From the NCBI RefSeq assembly GCF_030867095.1, contig NC_081835.1, forward strand, positions 47,413,892 through 47,477,891: a stretch of DNA of 64,000 nucleotides, read 5' to 3'. Below are positions 1-13,655 of the stretch, piece after piece. This stretch comes from Alligator mississippiensis. Taxonomy: Eukaryota > Chordata > Crocodylia > Alligatoridae. Numbering within the stretch: position 1 is the stretch's first letter; every line of letters begins with the position of its first letter. A program made the position numbers and the translations under genes. The notes beneath the pieces are model-generated. The model was given only the letters and a program-made list of their open reading frames with translations. It was not told where the DNA came from and did no database searches.

Positions 1-3000
1 CCGAGCTATGGACCCACCTCCATTTTGCCTGGGGCAGGTGGGGGAAGAAACAGAGCCTTGGCACTTTCCCAGTCAATGACCAACATAGACAAGTCTCATT
101 CACTGCTAGCATAGACCAGCTCCATCCTTTCTAAGATCACTGAAAAGTGGATCTGCTAGCAGCGACTCAGATGTGCGAAGCCTCTTAGTCTCTGAACATC
201 GGTTGTTTAATCTTACTTTCTTTCTCCTTTCAGCATGGGTGCAGCTGTCCTGGGCATGTGTTGACAAGAGGGGACAGTCATTCTGCTGCAGCTAGGCGAG
301 GAAAGCATTAAGCTGTATACCTAGGGCTCTGTTCCTCCTCTTTCTTCTCCACCAGGTATTTGTAGATTTATGGAAGTTAGCTGAATATTTGTATGTATCA
401 TGAAAATGGCATGAGCTGCCAAGGATCAGGGAGACCTCAAGCAGAATCCTCCAAGGCTTTTTGTAGAGGGCAGGAACTTGAGGTGGTTTTCATTTGGAAT
501 TGACTGGATTTTTTGTTTTAGTATAAAATTGGGATATTCTTGAGAAAGAGTTAAAATATTTTAAATGAAAGTTTCAGCAGTTTTTGCTGATGCACAAGGG
601 AGTCTGAAACTTTAACTGAAAACTTCCATAATTTTTACCAGACATATTTCCTGTAAAAAAAACCCCAAAGACACTTTAGCTGTTTTTTTGGACCAGTTCT
701 GGTAGTGCATGTACTAGTAGCTGCCTCAAAAGGGAGTTCTTTCCTAACTCAATTGAAAAGGGGCTTACAGGCTTAGAGCTGAATGACCAGGGCTCTAGGC
801 ATAGTTAACTTCCACTATATATTTAGTAGCTGCCTATTGCAAAGACTCATTACAGTAGGGCATCTCTTTTCCCTAACCCAGATAATGCAACATTCCACCC
901 AGAAGGAACAGGTTGTGCACCCCAGAACAAGTCTTGCTGCCCCCTTCCTAGAATAGCATACAAATTCCACTAGCAGTATAGTGCCTATCATTATATAAAG
1001 GTACATACAGTCCAATGACAAAACAACACTGTTGAGACAAACTGATCCCATACAAGCCTAAATTGATTCTGGCTAGCCACCTAAGGTTACAAGCCAAATT
1101 CACCAAGGAAGGGATCTAACTGTTGGCCCCAACAGCACCCTAGATGGCAATGCTAATGATTCATCCCTATACTTGTGCCCCTGTGGTGCTGATGTGAACA
1201 TCCTCCTATACCCAGAGACCAGTATTTCACCCCAAGAAGAGCAAGGGGGAAGCACTGTATTGGTGGGACACTAGAACTCAAGTGGAGTCTTGCACCGCTT
1301 GTCAGTCCTGACCCACCTTGTTCTCTTCCATGCAGACCCTGCTCCTGCAGTTGCTCCACAAGTCCCCTCAGCCTGCAGCTCTTCGGTCACCAGCCACCCT
1401 GCTGCTTACAGCTGCTCAGGTTGCAGCAACACATACACTGGTAAGGTAAGGATCCCCATCTTTTTCACAGCCATTTTCAAGGTTAAGAGGCAAGTCCTCA
1501 GCTGGTGCAGATTAGCGTAGTTGCAGACGGGCTTTGTGCCATTTAAACTGTTAAAGCCTAAGACAAGACAAATGTATTCTTCTCAGAAGCAAGGTCTGTG
1601 GAGAGTTGCATTCAAGATGCAGCCTGTCTCACCAGCTACCAGCTGTTCTACTTGACTACTTTTGGGGGAGAAGGAAGATAAAGGCAGGTGTTGCAGACCT
1701 TCATCAGAGAAAGGGGTAGGCACTGGGTGCACGGAGGGGGTTGGAGAAGTCTTCATCTTTACAGGCTACTCCATTTTACTTTGTCCATCTTATCCACAGT
1801 CACAAAGTCAGTAGCTCAACAACAGTAGAGTCCGCACCTATTCTGAACAAAGAAGCATGTATGTTTCCAGGTTACCTCTCGCCTAGGGCTTGACTATACT
1901 ACAAACCTCCTCTCCGCAGCAGAAACAAACTGGACCATCTCCCCACACTAATTGTTCCAAAAAGGTCTCCCCATAGAACCACCTCCAACCTAGCTCTGGC
2001 TTTGCCTCTTTTACTTGGACATGGCAGCCCTTCTTGTAATAAGAACCACCTGCTGCCATGACTTAGCGGTAAATACTCGGCACCTATATGGAAAGTCTAG
2101 CACCAAAACCTAAGAGAGGTAGCTTCTGCAGTTTTATTCTGGGGTTGAGTCAGCCATGGTTTTTGAGCCAGACAGAATGCCATGCTCAAATAAAATGGAA
2201 GACTGGAAGGGGTGCTGCTCCCCACCCCATCATTGAAAACAAGCATTTAAAGTCAATCCCAGTGTATGAAAAGAGATTCCAGTCAATGTTTCCAAACACC
2301 AAAAAAAAAGCAGGCTGCTAAAAAATATATATACATACACACAATACACACACACACACACACACACACAGAACTTATATAAAATGTAAAAAAGAGTAAT
2401 TAACATTCAGGCAGGATGTCATCACCTTGTCACTGTGAAAGGACAGGCTTTGCTGTGGGAAAGCACTGGGCATCAGAGCCTTAGTGTGGCTGAAAGGGAA
2501 GGTCTCCAGTTTCTGAAGGCATGTCAGCCTTTTATTGTCTCTTGGGTTAATTTCAGAGTTGTTAAGCCAAGCGCTGAATGACAAATACTTTGTTTTTCAA
2601 GGACAGACAATAAATGAAACTCTGAGATTTCCAGTGTCTTCCATTTTAGTGACATACCTGTTAGAAAGCATCACTAAAATGAGAGCTAGCGCTGAGCAAG
2701 AGATGCCACAGGAGAGTTCGCACACCACAGTGAAGGGCATGGTAGGGACAGACAGCAGCTTCAGCCTGCACTGAAGAGGTTGAAACATGCCCTGTATTTC
2801 TCAACACTGAGCACTTGGAAATTCAGCCTTTAATGTACAAACTCTTCTTCAATACAGACGCTGAACATTTTGTCCCCTATACTTCCTTGAATATCATTGG
2901 TTCATAGTTATCAAAGGGAGGAGAACTTCAGAAGTGCCTTCAAGAAAAACTCCTAAGAAGTTTGGTAGCATCCTCCTGAGGAGGGCAGGCTTGGGAGAAC

Positions 3001-4444
3001 CTGTGTTCAGCAGGTATTATAAAGATCTATCGACTCATGATTTAGACTCATTCACAGCAGATTACGCCTGTATTTTTTCAAATCCATTTCTCCTGGGTGA
3101 AGTTCTCTTGTTAGTGGAATAGCTATGCACAAATGTTGTCAGATATTGTCTCTCACTCTGATTTTGAAACCTTGGTGACAGTGCAAGCTAAAGAAATAAG
3201 AAATATGTGGTTTTAATGAGGGGAAAGGTGACAGATTTGCACAGCCTTATCCACATTCCCTTATTCTGAATGTGCATATAGCTAACAGGCAATAACAATG
3301 CCATTACTTTAGTGCTGTTACACAAAAAAACTGTATTCCATGTATTTTTATAGCCCTGGGGATAGACTGGGCCTGATTCTGAGATTACAGAAGGTGTAAT
3401 GGCAGGAGCAACTCCACTGAAGACAGTGCAAGAGTGGTATGAGATCAGATTCAAGTCTTGAGCACTAACATCCAGGACATATCCAGAGATGACAGAGCAA
3501 CGATCCATCAAAAATGTCAATATATAACCCTGGCCAGTATATTAGGCATGTTCCTCTTTGGTCTTCTCTAGTGGCTCCATCGCACAGGTTAATGTGTCAG
3601 CTACAAACCTCTAAGCTTCCACTCTTATGTGAGGCTCATTCTTTTTCTCCTTTCGTGGTTCTGGATTCAGTCCGTGCATCTGGCCCAACTAGGAGTTGTT
3701 TGGAAGTAGTACAAAGAATTTCCCTGGGCTTGTGTGGGTTGTGACTAGGAGCTTTTAATTGTGAGACCCTTGAAGTCGGCTGAAAGGGAGTCGCTCCTTT
3801 GCCTGCATAGTGCATTCGCAAAACAGCTCCTTTGATTGATGATAGGGATAGGTGAACCACTAGTTTCATTTTTCCCAAGCCAGGAGGAAACAGGAGCCCC
3901 TCATCCTGTTCATTCCCCTGCCTTCTCCAAATCTAGGTAGGAGCGTGGTACTTTTGATGAGAGAACCAACACACTTTCTTTGCTAAACCCACAAGAAACA
4001 AATCAGTCATTTGAATTTTTAGCAGTTAAAAATATCTTTTTGTTCACAAGAAGTTTTAACCCATTTGAACAAAACCCTTTCAGGCCAAATCATAGGTTTT
4101 CATTTCCGGTTCAAATGTTTCAAATTAACATTTTGACTTAAAAGTGTCACTCTGTTGAGTTACTTTTTTTAAACCAAAAGCCTGTAACAAAACTATTTTA
4201 AGCGGAGACAAAAAATTCTGCTTCCCTTTAAAATGGTGAGTTGCAATGATTATTTTTTGCTTCAAAATTTCCCCTGGGGGGAACCTGAAATGTTATTTTT
4301 GTCAGAACTGACATTTTGTTGCAAAAAAAAAAAATGTGTTTCAACAAAACTGTGTTTTGTGGCAGGAAATCTTTTTGCATGAAGAACTGAGACCCCATCC
4401 AGCCCTTCATTTCTCCTTCTCCTCCTGGGAGCCCAAGGCACAAC
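1..4444. other. Non-coding DNA
   Basis: No gene recognised; short frames have no conserved content. Only the (CA)n at 2346 stands out. The stretch at about 4010-4350 is A/T-rich with dispersed homopolymers. Confidence 0.6.
2346..2370. repeat. (CA)n microsatellite
   Basis: About 12 uninterrupted CA units, preceded by an AT/TA-rich stretch. Confidence 0.95.
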
Positions 4445-4452
4445 ACCTAGAG

Positions 4453-5084
4453 CAGGGGTTCTCAGTCCCTGGGCATGTGCCTAATTCTGTGCACTTGAAT
4501 ATTTCCACTGACTCATGTGAGTAAAAGAAAGGTTATTTATAAATCCTATAGGATATGGATCTAATGGCTTGGCCCAGTTCCTGCTGAAATCAAAGGAAAA
4601 ACCCTTGGTGGAAGATGGGCTGTAAATGATAATGTAGACAACACACAGAGAAAAGAGGGAAATTACAAAAGGCAAGGGAAGAGCTGGGGAGGAAGGAATA
4701 CGTAACACTGGATAGGAGATTGCAAGTGTGATGTAGTACACATTATGGTAATTCCTTGATTGTTTTTTTAAATTGCTTTTAAAAATTCATAAGATTGTTG
4801 TTTGAGAGATTGTGAGAAAAGTCTCGGCTGGTCGGCTGCCAGTCTGGAGCACAGTCTGCTGCCAGACCGGAAGTGCCCGCACACTGGCAAAACGCAGCCC
4901 CCCCAGAGTTGGGCAGAGAGGCCGTGACTCCTTTTGCAGGGCCTGCAGCAGGGCAAGGTTTGACCCCCTCCCTGCCCCACCTCAGGGGTGGGGGTATTCT
5001 TACCTGTCTGCCAGCTGGAAATTTGGCTGTGACTGCTGGGCCATGGTTTGCCGGGCCGCAGCATAAAAACTTTGGGAACCCCTG
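4453..5084. mobile_element. hAT non-autonomous element carrying inverted neighbour DNA
   Basis: Perfect 8-bp target duplication ACCTAGAG at 4445-4452 and 5085-5092. Termini CAGGGGTTCTCAGTCC / ...TTTGGGAACCCCTG are inverted. Between 20 bp of the left end and 263 bp of the right end lies a 349-bp block (4473-4821) nearly identical, in reverse orientation, to 5776-6124. Confidence 0.85.
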
Positions 5085-5092
5085 ACCTAGAG

Positions 5093-5775
5093 GGTCCCCT
5101 TCTGATGCAAAGCAACGGTCTGTGAAAAGGGTTCTCTTTCCTTTCACCAGTGCCAGAGTCCAATTCTTTCACAGTGCACTCCGGGATGGTGACATCTCTG
5201 GGACTGTCAACCTCATCACAGGTCTTCAGGTTCAGTTCTTATAGTAAATTATAGGAATTGTCCTAGGCATGGACTCACAGACCTGCAAAACTCTAAAGAA
5301 TAGAATATACGTGCAACACTGTTCTTACCTACACCCACATAACTAGCATTCAGGCACTAACCTCTTGACCAAGAAAGACTGTACAATTATATGGTCCTTT
5401 CCAGGCTTTCCAAGCTGTCACTGGATGATTGTTCAAAACTATAAAGGAAACACTTAACCCACCACTCAAATGTGGCCACCTCATGTGGATTAATATGACA
5501 GCAATATGAGCTAATAATATGTTCAGGTTCTTATGTTCTCTTTGCCTCTCTATTATATTTCCCTTTTGATTTATATTTTTCTTTTTCTTTCCAGAATTTC
5601 CCTTAGCATAACAGTTTGATCTGCTCTTTTCTATGAGGTTAGCCTCAAGGTATATTCCTTTTATTTATTAGGGCAATTTGAGCTAATAATTCAGTTGGCT
5701 CATGGAATGATTATTTCAAAATATACCCCTAATTGCATTCTTAACAAACTTGGACATTGTGATTCAGAAATGCAT
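5093..5775. other. Spacer between hAT element and its partner block
   Basis: A/T-rich, no recognised feature. It separates the 4.45-kb hAT element from the donor-like block by 683 bp. Confidence 0.6.
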
Positions 5776-6124
5776 CTTTTCTCACAGTCTCTCAGACAAC
5801 AATCTTATGAATTTTTAAAAGCAATTAAAAAAAATAATCAAGGAATTACCATAATGTGTACTACATCACACTTGCAATCTCCTATCCAGTGTTATGTATT
5901 CCTTCTTCCCCAGCTCTTCCCTTGCCTTTTGTAATTTCCCTCTTTTCTCTGTGTGTTGTCTACATTATCATTTACAGCCCATCTTCCATCAAGGGTTTTT
6001 TCTTTGATTTCAGCAGGAGCTGGGCCAAGCCATTAGATCCATATCCTATAGGATTTATAAACAAGCTTTCTTTTACTCACATGAGTCAGTGGAAATATTC
6101 AAGTGCACAGAATTAAGCACATGC
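5776..6124 (+). repeat. Partner of the block inside the 4.45-kb hAT element
   Basis: 349 bp, inverted relative to 4473-4821, with an estimated 96-98% identity; frames through both copies translate to 86 residues differing at 5 positions. Homology stops sharply at 'cttttctcaca' on one side and 'gcatgtgc' on the other. 692 bp separate it from the hAT end. Not recognised as a gene. Confidence 0.85.
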
Positions 6125-9100
6125 ATAAAACTTTGCAGGACTGGCTGTAGACAGCGAGTAAAATTGTGAATTTCATGGCTAATTAATATTGACTCCAGTG
6201 AAGCCAAGATTTCACCTTGGTGTAAATTCTTTGGAAAAGAGATCTGGCTTGCTGCACACTTTTTGGGAGCCTTTTACCAGAAGCAAGTGGGAATTTTTAG
6301 ATAGAAGTTTTTCCATTAGCAAATGCACCTTCCTTCAGATCTAAAGGTTCTTTGTGAACAAGTTATGTTCAACAACATTTTTACCAAATAATACAGATTT
6401 TTGTTGTAATAAAAAATGGAAATACTTTGCTTTGGCAGCTCTGCTGCAGGGTGTCACGACTGTTGCAGATTGGGTGTCTCAAGAGCTCATTCTCCTCTAT
6501 TGGCTAGGCTTCTTGGCCAGACTATAACTGCCCAGATGCACCAGTTTTCTCTCTCCAGAAATGAGGCAGTGCATTATGGGAAATCGCAGTTATGGTGTAT
6601 CCTGGCAGATGTAGGCAGGCCAGAGAAAAATATAGATTTTTGATCAGCCCTAAGGTCTGCTCACTTCACCATTAGAAGGGCCCGTACATTCTTTCTGAGC
6701 CACAAGCAGCAAATGGTCACACAGCAAGGGGAGCTGCCTCTGCTTCAGTGCACTTTATATAGCCATTTACACCTGTTCGGAGTGAATGTAGGATCCGTTA
6801 TTGAAGTCAAGGAGAAGAGATGGATGTCCACCAGGAGGAAAATTGTTGATAAGTTTTGTTTAATTGCAACCTATTCTAATATAGCCAGCAGGCAGCAATT
6901 CAAGGAAGTGTAACTATGTGGACAGGGGCAGCTGTCTACGTGCTTCTTTTAATCCCTGCAAGTAGGAAACAAAGAAGTTTGGGTAAAAAGCTCAGATTCC
7001 AAATAAGAGTTGTGCTGACCAGTAACTCAGTTGCAGTTTGACAGATTTTTCCCACCCCCGAGACTACAAGAATATTCTCTTTTGCTACCAGGGCAAACCG
7101 GGAAACTTTCAGATCAAAACCAGGTTTCCAAGCCAGTGTTATAACGGGGCATAAAAAAAAAAAAAAACACGGCTAAAAAAAGGTCTTTTAGTGAAGCTGA
7201 TTGCAACTTTAACTGTAGAGATGCTATCACATAATAAATAAACAACAGCTATCTCTTCCCTAGTGCTCTTCACCCACAGGTCCCAAATTGCTTTACAAAA
7301 CAGGGTAACAGTTATTAACCTCATCATATAGCTGAGAGATAGAAGAAGACAGGGCTCTTGAATACCATCAAGGATCCCAGACACCCCGCTTGACCCTAAG
7401 AAACCTCCATCTCTGGGACTGTCATCCCAGACTTTCATCAGCACTGAACGTACTTGAAGCCCCCATGTTGCCAGATGCTCCGCGTGCCCAGCTTGTTAAG
7501 CTGATAGTAATGTTGGTATGAGGGTGGAATGATGTCAGGCATCAACTGGCTGCATGCTGTTACACTTTGGCCAAGCCAGGTCTCCCTCTGGGAACAGGGG
7601 AAAAGGCACTGAGATAAATCTTGTCATCACCAGTGAGCCTGAATAATGGCGTGAGGTCACATATGCAGGGGAGACTGGAATCAACGTAGTGGCCCAGTAC
7701 AAACTGGGCAGCAGCTACAAACCAGTTCCATGGAGGCTGCTGTCACCCAAGAAGTGGTGTAGCCTACATGACCCCTCAATAGGCAAGGCCAGAAAATCTG
7801 CACAGCAGCAGATCCATCTTCCCTGAAGCCTCCCTGCCTGCTGCTTTCACCCATCTCCCGCCATGGAGGATCCACTACAGAGCCAACCCGCAGGCTGTGT
7901 GGAACTATACCCCTGCACAGCTTCCCCCTCCCTTCACTGCCAGGGACCCTCTGCAGCTACAGAGGAAGGGATAGGATTTGACCCTCTGTGGCTCACAATT
8001 GCTCTTTAAAAGGAAGTGGAATGACATTGCAGTATATTTAAGCCCATGAAATGTACCTGACTGGAACAGACTAATGATCCAGCTTGCCTGGTGCCCTGCC
8101 AAAACCAGGTGCTATAGAGCAAAGCAGAATGCTTCAGTAAGGTGCTTCATCCTTAACATACCATGAGCAGTAACATACCATGGCAGGGGCTTGTTTATTG
8201 ACCCCACCTGGTGATCCACTTACAGCCTGATGTTTGGGGATAGATACCCTAATATAACTCCACCCAGCTGTAGCTAGACTTGTTGCTGATGATATTCTCT
8301 GTCTTGTAAAAATCAAATCCTAGAGGGATGAAGCACAGTCCAGGTCCTCAGCTGGTAGAGGACTAGCACTAACCTCAGCAGAGCTATACCAGTTTACAGC
8401 AGCTACGCAGAAGGGTGGCAGGTTTCATTTTGCTAGCCTCTTACTGACTCTGGGTCAGATGTAATTGTTTTATGATTCAGAAAATGGCTTCTCTGCAAAT
8501 TGCAAACTCACCCTGGGACCAAAGGGTCAGATCGGGCTACTTTTGGATTCATGTCCTGTCACCAATATTGTAGAATCTGGAGTCCCCTGTCCCACTCCTT
8601 TTGGAGCTCTGACACCAAAAATATCACTTACAGAATATTTCATACTGTTGCTAGAAGCAGCCCAGGTGGATTTTTCTGCCCCCAGTTTGCGGGTCAGATG
8701 CCTCCGTGGCTTGGTTTGTTGACCAAAGGAGTTGATAGATCTCTGACTTTTATTTTGTGCATTTAGCTGTATTGGGGCAAGGAAGATGTGTAGTGCTCTC
8801 TTCTGATTTGCACACTCCATTGACCATAGTGATGGGAGGGAGGCTATATCCAGGCCCTCTTCTCCCCCACAACTGTGTCTGTTAGGAAAATCTCTTTCTA
8901 CTTTGGCCACCCAAAAGAGCATTTTATCAATGGAGTTAGTTTGAGGCAGGATCACTGAGACTCAGTAAGCACTACAGCTGTTGTTCATCTGTTTTTCAGA
9001 GATGTGTGCAGTGAGACACCTGAAGAGACTTTAGGATGCTATGAAACTCAGGAAGGCAGTAACCCCACTGTGCTTTGTGCGTGGGCTTTTCTGAGAGTAT

Positions 9101-12100
9101 GGCATATGTGAAGCAGCTAATCTCGGAGATGCTGCTCTTCTATAGGTATTTTGTCAGTGTCACCAATAAAAACAGCCAGGATATTGGGAGAAAAGTCTCC
9201 TTTCCCCATACCTGCTCTCTCTGCTCCCCACTGAGATCAACCTCATAGTATATAGGACTGAAGTAGTAGCCTTTTAAATGGTTTATTAACTCTAGTGGTG
9301 CTCACTGTGTTCCATGCTTTAAAACTCAACCACAGCAGCAGCGCATGTGCATGTAGCTAGATCAGGCAATAACGTGAATTCAGTAAGCATGGTTATTTGG
9401 CCTCCCACTGCACTATACTTTGTTGGTTTTCTGAAGGTCAAAAGACACAACAGGATCACCTGGATACCATCACCCTGATGAATCCCATAATTGCTTCTCT
9501 TTGGACACAACTTTGGGTGAAGGGAGGATGGCTTTGCTCTGGGTGCCTTGAGTGCTAGAGCTGGCAGCTACCTACTACATTCTGGGCACTGCCCATTGGG
9601 TTCTTCTGGATGAGGGCAGAGGGTGAAGCTCTGAGTGTGGAGTGCTGCAATTTCCTGGGATCTTGGAATATTGCTGCCTCTCATGGGCTTTGCAAGACTG
9701 GAGCTGGGATCTGAACTGCTTTCACTAAGCTCTTATTTGGCCTCAGAGATAACCCTTTCACTGAGCTCTTATTTGGCCCCTGATGTAACCAATGGTCCTC
9801 CAGGCTCTGATTCTCATACTCCACTTCAGGCTGCTGAGAACAAAGAGGTCTTGCTATAAAAAGACAGCAGGCTGTTGGGTAACCTGGGGAGTTTAGAGGC
9901 TGTGTTCAGGTGACTCACTGTAGCTGTATGCAATATGCATTACTGACTCCTGCAGTGTCACCACTCAGCCTCCATCTCCCACCACTCAAGGAAGCTTCAG
10001 GCAGGAGCTGTGCTGAGAGTTGCTTCTGCCACCAGTGCCGCAGGTCCTTGCCGCAACAGGGGAGCATCCACAGGTGGCAGCTTTGCTCTGGATCTTCCCC
10101 CTCCCCACCCCAATTGGGTTGGCTTCAGAGAGGCTCCAAATAGCTGGGGCAGCAGGTGGGTGTTGTGTGACCTAAATCCTTACTGATTGGGGGTGGATGC
10201 ACCCCCTTTCCAACCAAAGGGACAGGCAGCAGTGTGGGTGTGGAGCAGACTGGGGCACTCAGTTTGTATAACTCAGATGAATGCCCAGAGGCCTGACCCC
10301 TGACAGATCTCAGTGATACTGGTGTGGGTGGAAGAACCTGGGCAAGTCTCCCAGAGCCTGAGTATTCAGATTCCAATACACGGGAGGAGCCATGGGATTT
10401 CAGCTTCAAAGCAGGACACAGATGTTCTGCCCCAGATAAGTCCTCTTCACAGCAGGGCATGCCAGCCTCAAGCTGCTGTGAGGCAGAGGGATGGGGATCC
10501 AGTTGTAAGCTGTCTTCCCTCCCTGCCTCCCAACTCCTGCCGTGGGAGATGTGAGACTGGTGAGTGAATCCCCTCCTCCTTTGCATCCATTACCAGAGGG
10601 GAGACTGGGTTGACTTCTGTCCTAGCCCTGCTCCCAGAAATGGGGTAGCTTGATCTCCCCGAGTTGTAAATCTGTCAGGCCCCCCAGTTCTAATGTCAAC
10701 TTCCCCTCCTTCCTAGTTGCAGAGCCTTCTTCACCCTCTGCTCACCTGCTGGGAGGTGCCTCTGTAGTTTATCAGTACATACACACACAGACTGGAGCTG
10801 GAAAAGCTTTTCAAACCTGCTGCAGCTTGTTAAGTGCCTGCACACAGAGTTGTGTGAAAACAATGTCAAGCCCTATTCCATGTGTGAAAAGCACCAAGGC
10901 TTGAGGCCCCCAGAGACCTGAGGCTTGAGCTAATCTGGCGGTACATGGCACCTACTCCCTGCACCTGAGCTGCTGAGCCTTTGAAGTCTCTGGAAACAGA
11001 CATGGCTGGGACTGAGGCACCTCTTAAAAGACAAGCCGTGGGGTTGGTTTCTCTGTCAAACATCTGTTTCCCCCTGCTCCATTCCCCTAGCTGGCTCCAC
11101 CAAGGAGAAGAGAAGCATTTTCTTCTCTAAACATTAGCTTCTGTCTTTCAAGAGCAGGCTGAGTGTGAGGGGGAACATCATTTCCAGAGACATCAAAGAC
11201 GCAGCAGGTTGCCTTGAAAGGTAAGCACTGTGCTGCAGCAAGCTGCGTCCACAGGTTCCCGAGGCAGCCACTTCATTAGAGGCAGTTCATGTTAATTAAA
11301 ACAAACACAGCTGAGGTTAGAGAAGCTGCTGTGTAAAAAGTGGTGTGTTCCTAGCAGTGCATGCCTAGACCACAGCCCTGCCATCCTGTGTAACCATCAG
11401 GGCTGCTCAGCAGTAGCCACAAGCATGTTTGCTCCTGCTCTTCCCCCTCCCAGATTTGATCCAGCAATCAAGGCTCTTTGCTGCCTCACATATCACCTTG
11501 CTACATCCTGACTGTGCTTCTCTGCCAGATTCAGCCTTTCTGAATCGCTCCCTTACAATTAGCCCATGCTACAATAGTGACCTCTTGGAACTGTGAAGAC
11601 CATGTCTACCGTGCAGTTGGGAGGCACACATACAAGGTAGCTTTAATGTAGCTAGCTCATGTAACAAACAGCAAGGATGTAGGGGAACAGACTTCAGCTC
11701 AGGTTGTACAGACATATCTAAGACACTGGGTACTGGCATGAGCAGTGAGCCCATGCTGTTGTGTTTGTATTGTGGTGGGTACCCAGCTAACTAGATTAAA
11801 GCAAGCTTGCATATGCTTAGCTCTTGCTTAGCCTGAGACCACCATGCTTATGACGGGGATCACAGAGCACCTGTGTCTGCTGCTGCCTTGTTTTCTCCCT
11901 CACCCCCATTTGTCAAGTTTATCTGCTCACTGCACATTGAGTCAAAGACAGCAAGTGCCTGGGGACAGGGATGGGGATGGTCTCTCTTATTTGTGCAGTG
12001 TGGCCCTGACCCTTGACTGTGGTTGTGAGGCACTACAACAACAACCATAATACATGCAGCGGGGATCACATTCAGCTGGTGTCATGATGAGTATCAATAC

Positions 12101-12446
12101 AAAGATAGTAGAGTCAGTTGTGGGTTTATCTTCAGTGTTTTTTTCTGTGGAAATGTATTTTTTATGTGAGCCTTTCTGGATATCTTGCCCTATCCAGAAA
12201 GGTTCATGTAAAAACTGCTGTCCAGATGCCGGCTGCCCCCATTTTCCAGGCCCCCCGACTAAATTACATTTCCCCAGATACAGTGTGGTCAGTCCTCCAA
12301 TGTTCTACTTTCTCTGGGTGGCGAAGGAAGCCCTAACGCAAACAGAAACAATGAGGCATCTGAACTGCAAGTCTTGCGTGGTAGCACAGTGGCTCAGGCA
12401 GACAGCTCAGTGTTGAGCCGAGCCAAACTATAATGTTTCCTTTTTC
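6125..12446. other. Non-coding DNA
   Basis: No gene seen apart from a weak MIR-like piece at 7.26 kb. A 153-residue frame at 10125-10586 (minus) is low-complexity and matches nothing I know. 6170-6240 resembles a common old amniote repeat ('attgactccagtgaag'). Confidence 0.55.
7262..7372 (+). repeat. Possible MIR SINE fragment
   Basis: 'caaattgctttacaaaacagggtaacagttattaacctcatcatatagctgagag' resembles the MIR core. Weak. Confidence 0.35.
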
Positions 12447-13655
12447 ATAGATTCATAGATGTTAGGGCCGGAAGGGACCTCGATAGATCATCGAGTCCGA
12501 CCCCCTGCATAGGCAGGAAAGAGTGCTGGGTTTAGATGACCCCAGCCAGATGCCTATCTAACCTCCTCTTGAAGATCCCCCAAGGTAGGGGAGAGCACCA
12601 CCTCCCTTGGGAGCCCATTCCAGATTTTGGCCACTCTAACTGTGAAGAAGTTCTTCCTAATGTCCAATCTAAATCTGTTCTCTGCTAGCTTATGGCCATT
12701 ATTTCTTGTGACCCCCAGGGGCGCCTTGGTGAGTAGAGCCTCACCAATTCCCTTCTGCATCCCAATGATGAATTTATAGGCAGCCACAAGGTCGCCTCTC
12801 AACCTTCTCTTGCGGAGGCTGAAGAGGTCCAGGTGCCCTAGTCTCTCCTCATAGGGCTTTGTCTGCAAGCCCTTAACCATACATGTGGCCCTTCTCTGGA
12901 CCCTCTCTAGGTTATCCACATCCCTCTGACGACTCCTGTTCACCTTGGAGTCCACTAGGACTCGAAGATCCCTTTCCGTTTCCGTGCTACCGAGCAGGTC
13001 ATTTCCTAGGCAGTAGGTATGCTGGACATTTTTCCTCCCTAGGTGCAGCACTTTGCATTTCTCCTTGTTAAATCACATTCTATTGTTTTCTGCCCATTTA
13101 TCCAACCTGTCCAGGTCTGCCTGTAGTTGTTCCTTGCCCTCTGGTGTGTCCACTTCTCCCCACAGTTTTGTATCATCTGCAATCTTGGACAGAGTACACT
13201 TTACTCCCTCGTCCAAGTCACTGATGAAGATATTGAAGAGTATTGGTCCAAGGACTGAGCCCTGCAGGACCCCACTGTCCACGTCCTTCCAGGTCGATAC
13301 TGACCCATCCACCACCACTCTCTGGGTTCGGCCCTCTAGCCAATTTGCTACCCACCAGACTGTGTAATCATCCAAGTCACAGCCTCTTAACTTGTTCACC
13401 AGTATGGGGTGGCATACCATATCGAAGACCTTCCTGAAGTCTAAGTAGATGATGTCAACCCCTACTCCTGCGTCCAGGTGTTTTGTAACCTGGTCGTAAA
13501 AAGAGATTAGATTAGTCAGGCATGATCTACCTGCTACGAACCCATGCTGGTTTCCCCTCAGCATAATTTTTCCTGCTGGGCTCTCGCATATATGAGCCTT
13601 AATAATCTTTTCAAAGACTTTGCCAAGGATGGAGGTGAGGCTGACTGGCCTTTTG
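12447..13655 (-). mobile_element. CR1 LINE fragment (RT to 3' end), internally deleted
   Basis: Same subfamily as the copy at 57.6 kb. The 3' tail CATAGATTCATAGATGTTAGG is at 12447. RT parts with [20 protein letters not shown] and [12 protein letters not shown] lie at 13073-13655, and the C-terminal domain at 12554-13051. Compared with the long copy it lacks roughly 185 bp near 12,925 (between SRQ and NLERV), carries a break around 13,060, and is 5'-truncated near 13,655 right after 'gactggcct'. Confidence 0.92.

Noticed and set aside
4481-6116. Matching 86-residue frames on opposite strands
   Set aside because: Created by the captured inverted block; no conserved protein features.
10125-10586. 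153-residue minus-strand frame
   Set aside because: No recognised domain, biased composition, no splice or promoter context.
12375-12420. tRNA-like SINE head (gtggtagcacagtggctcag)
   Set aside because: Does not fold as a tRNA and lacks a convincing B box.
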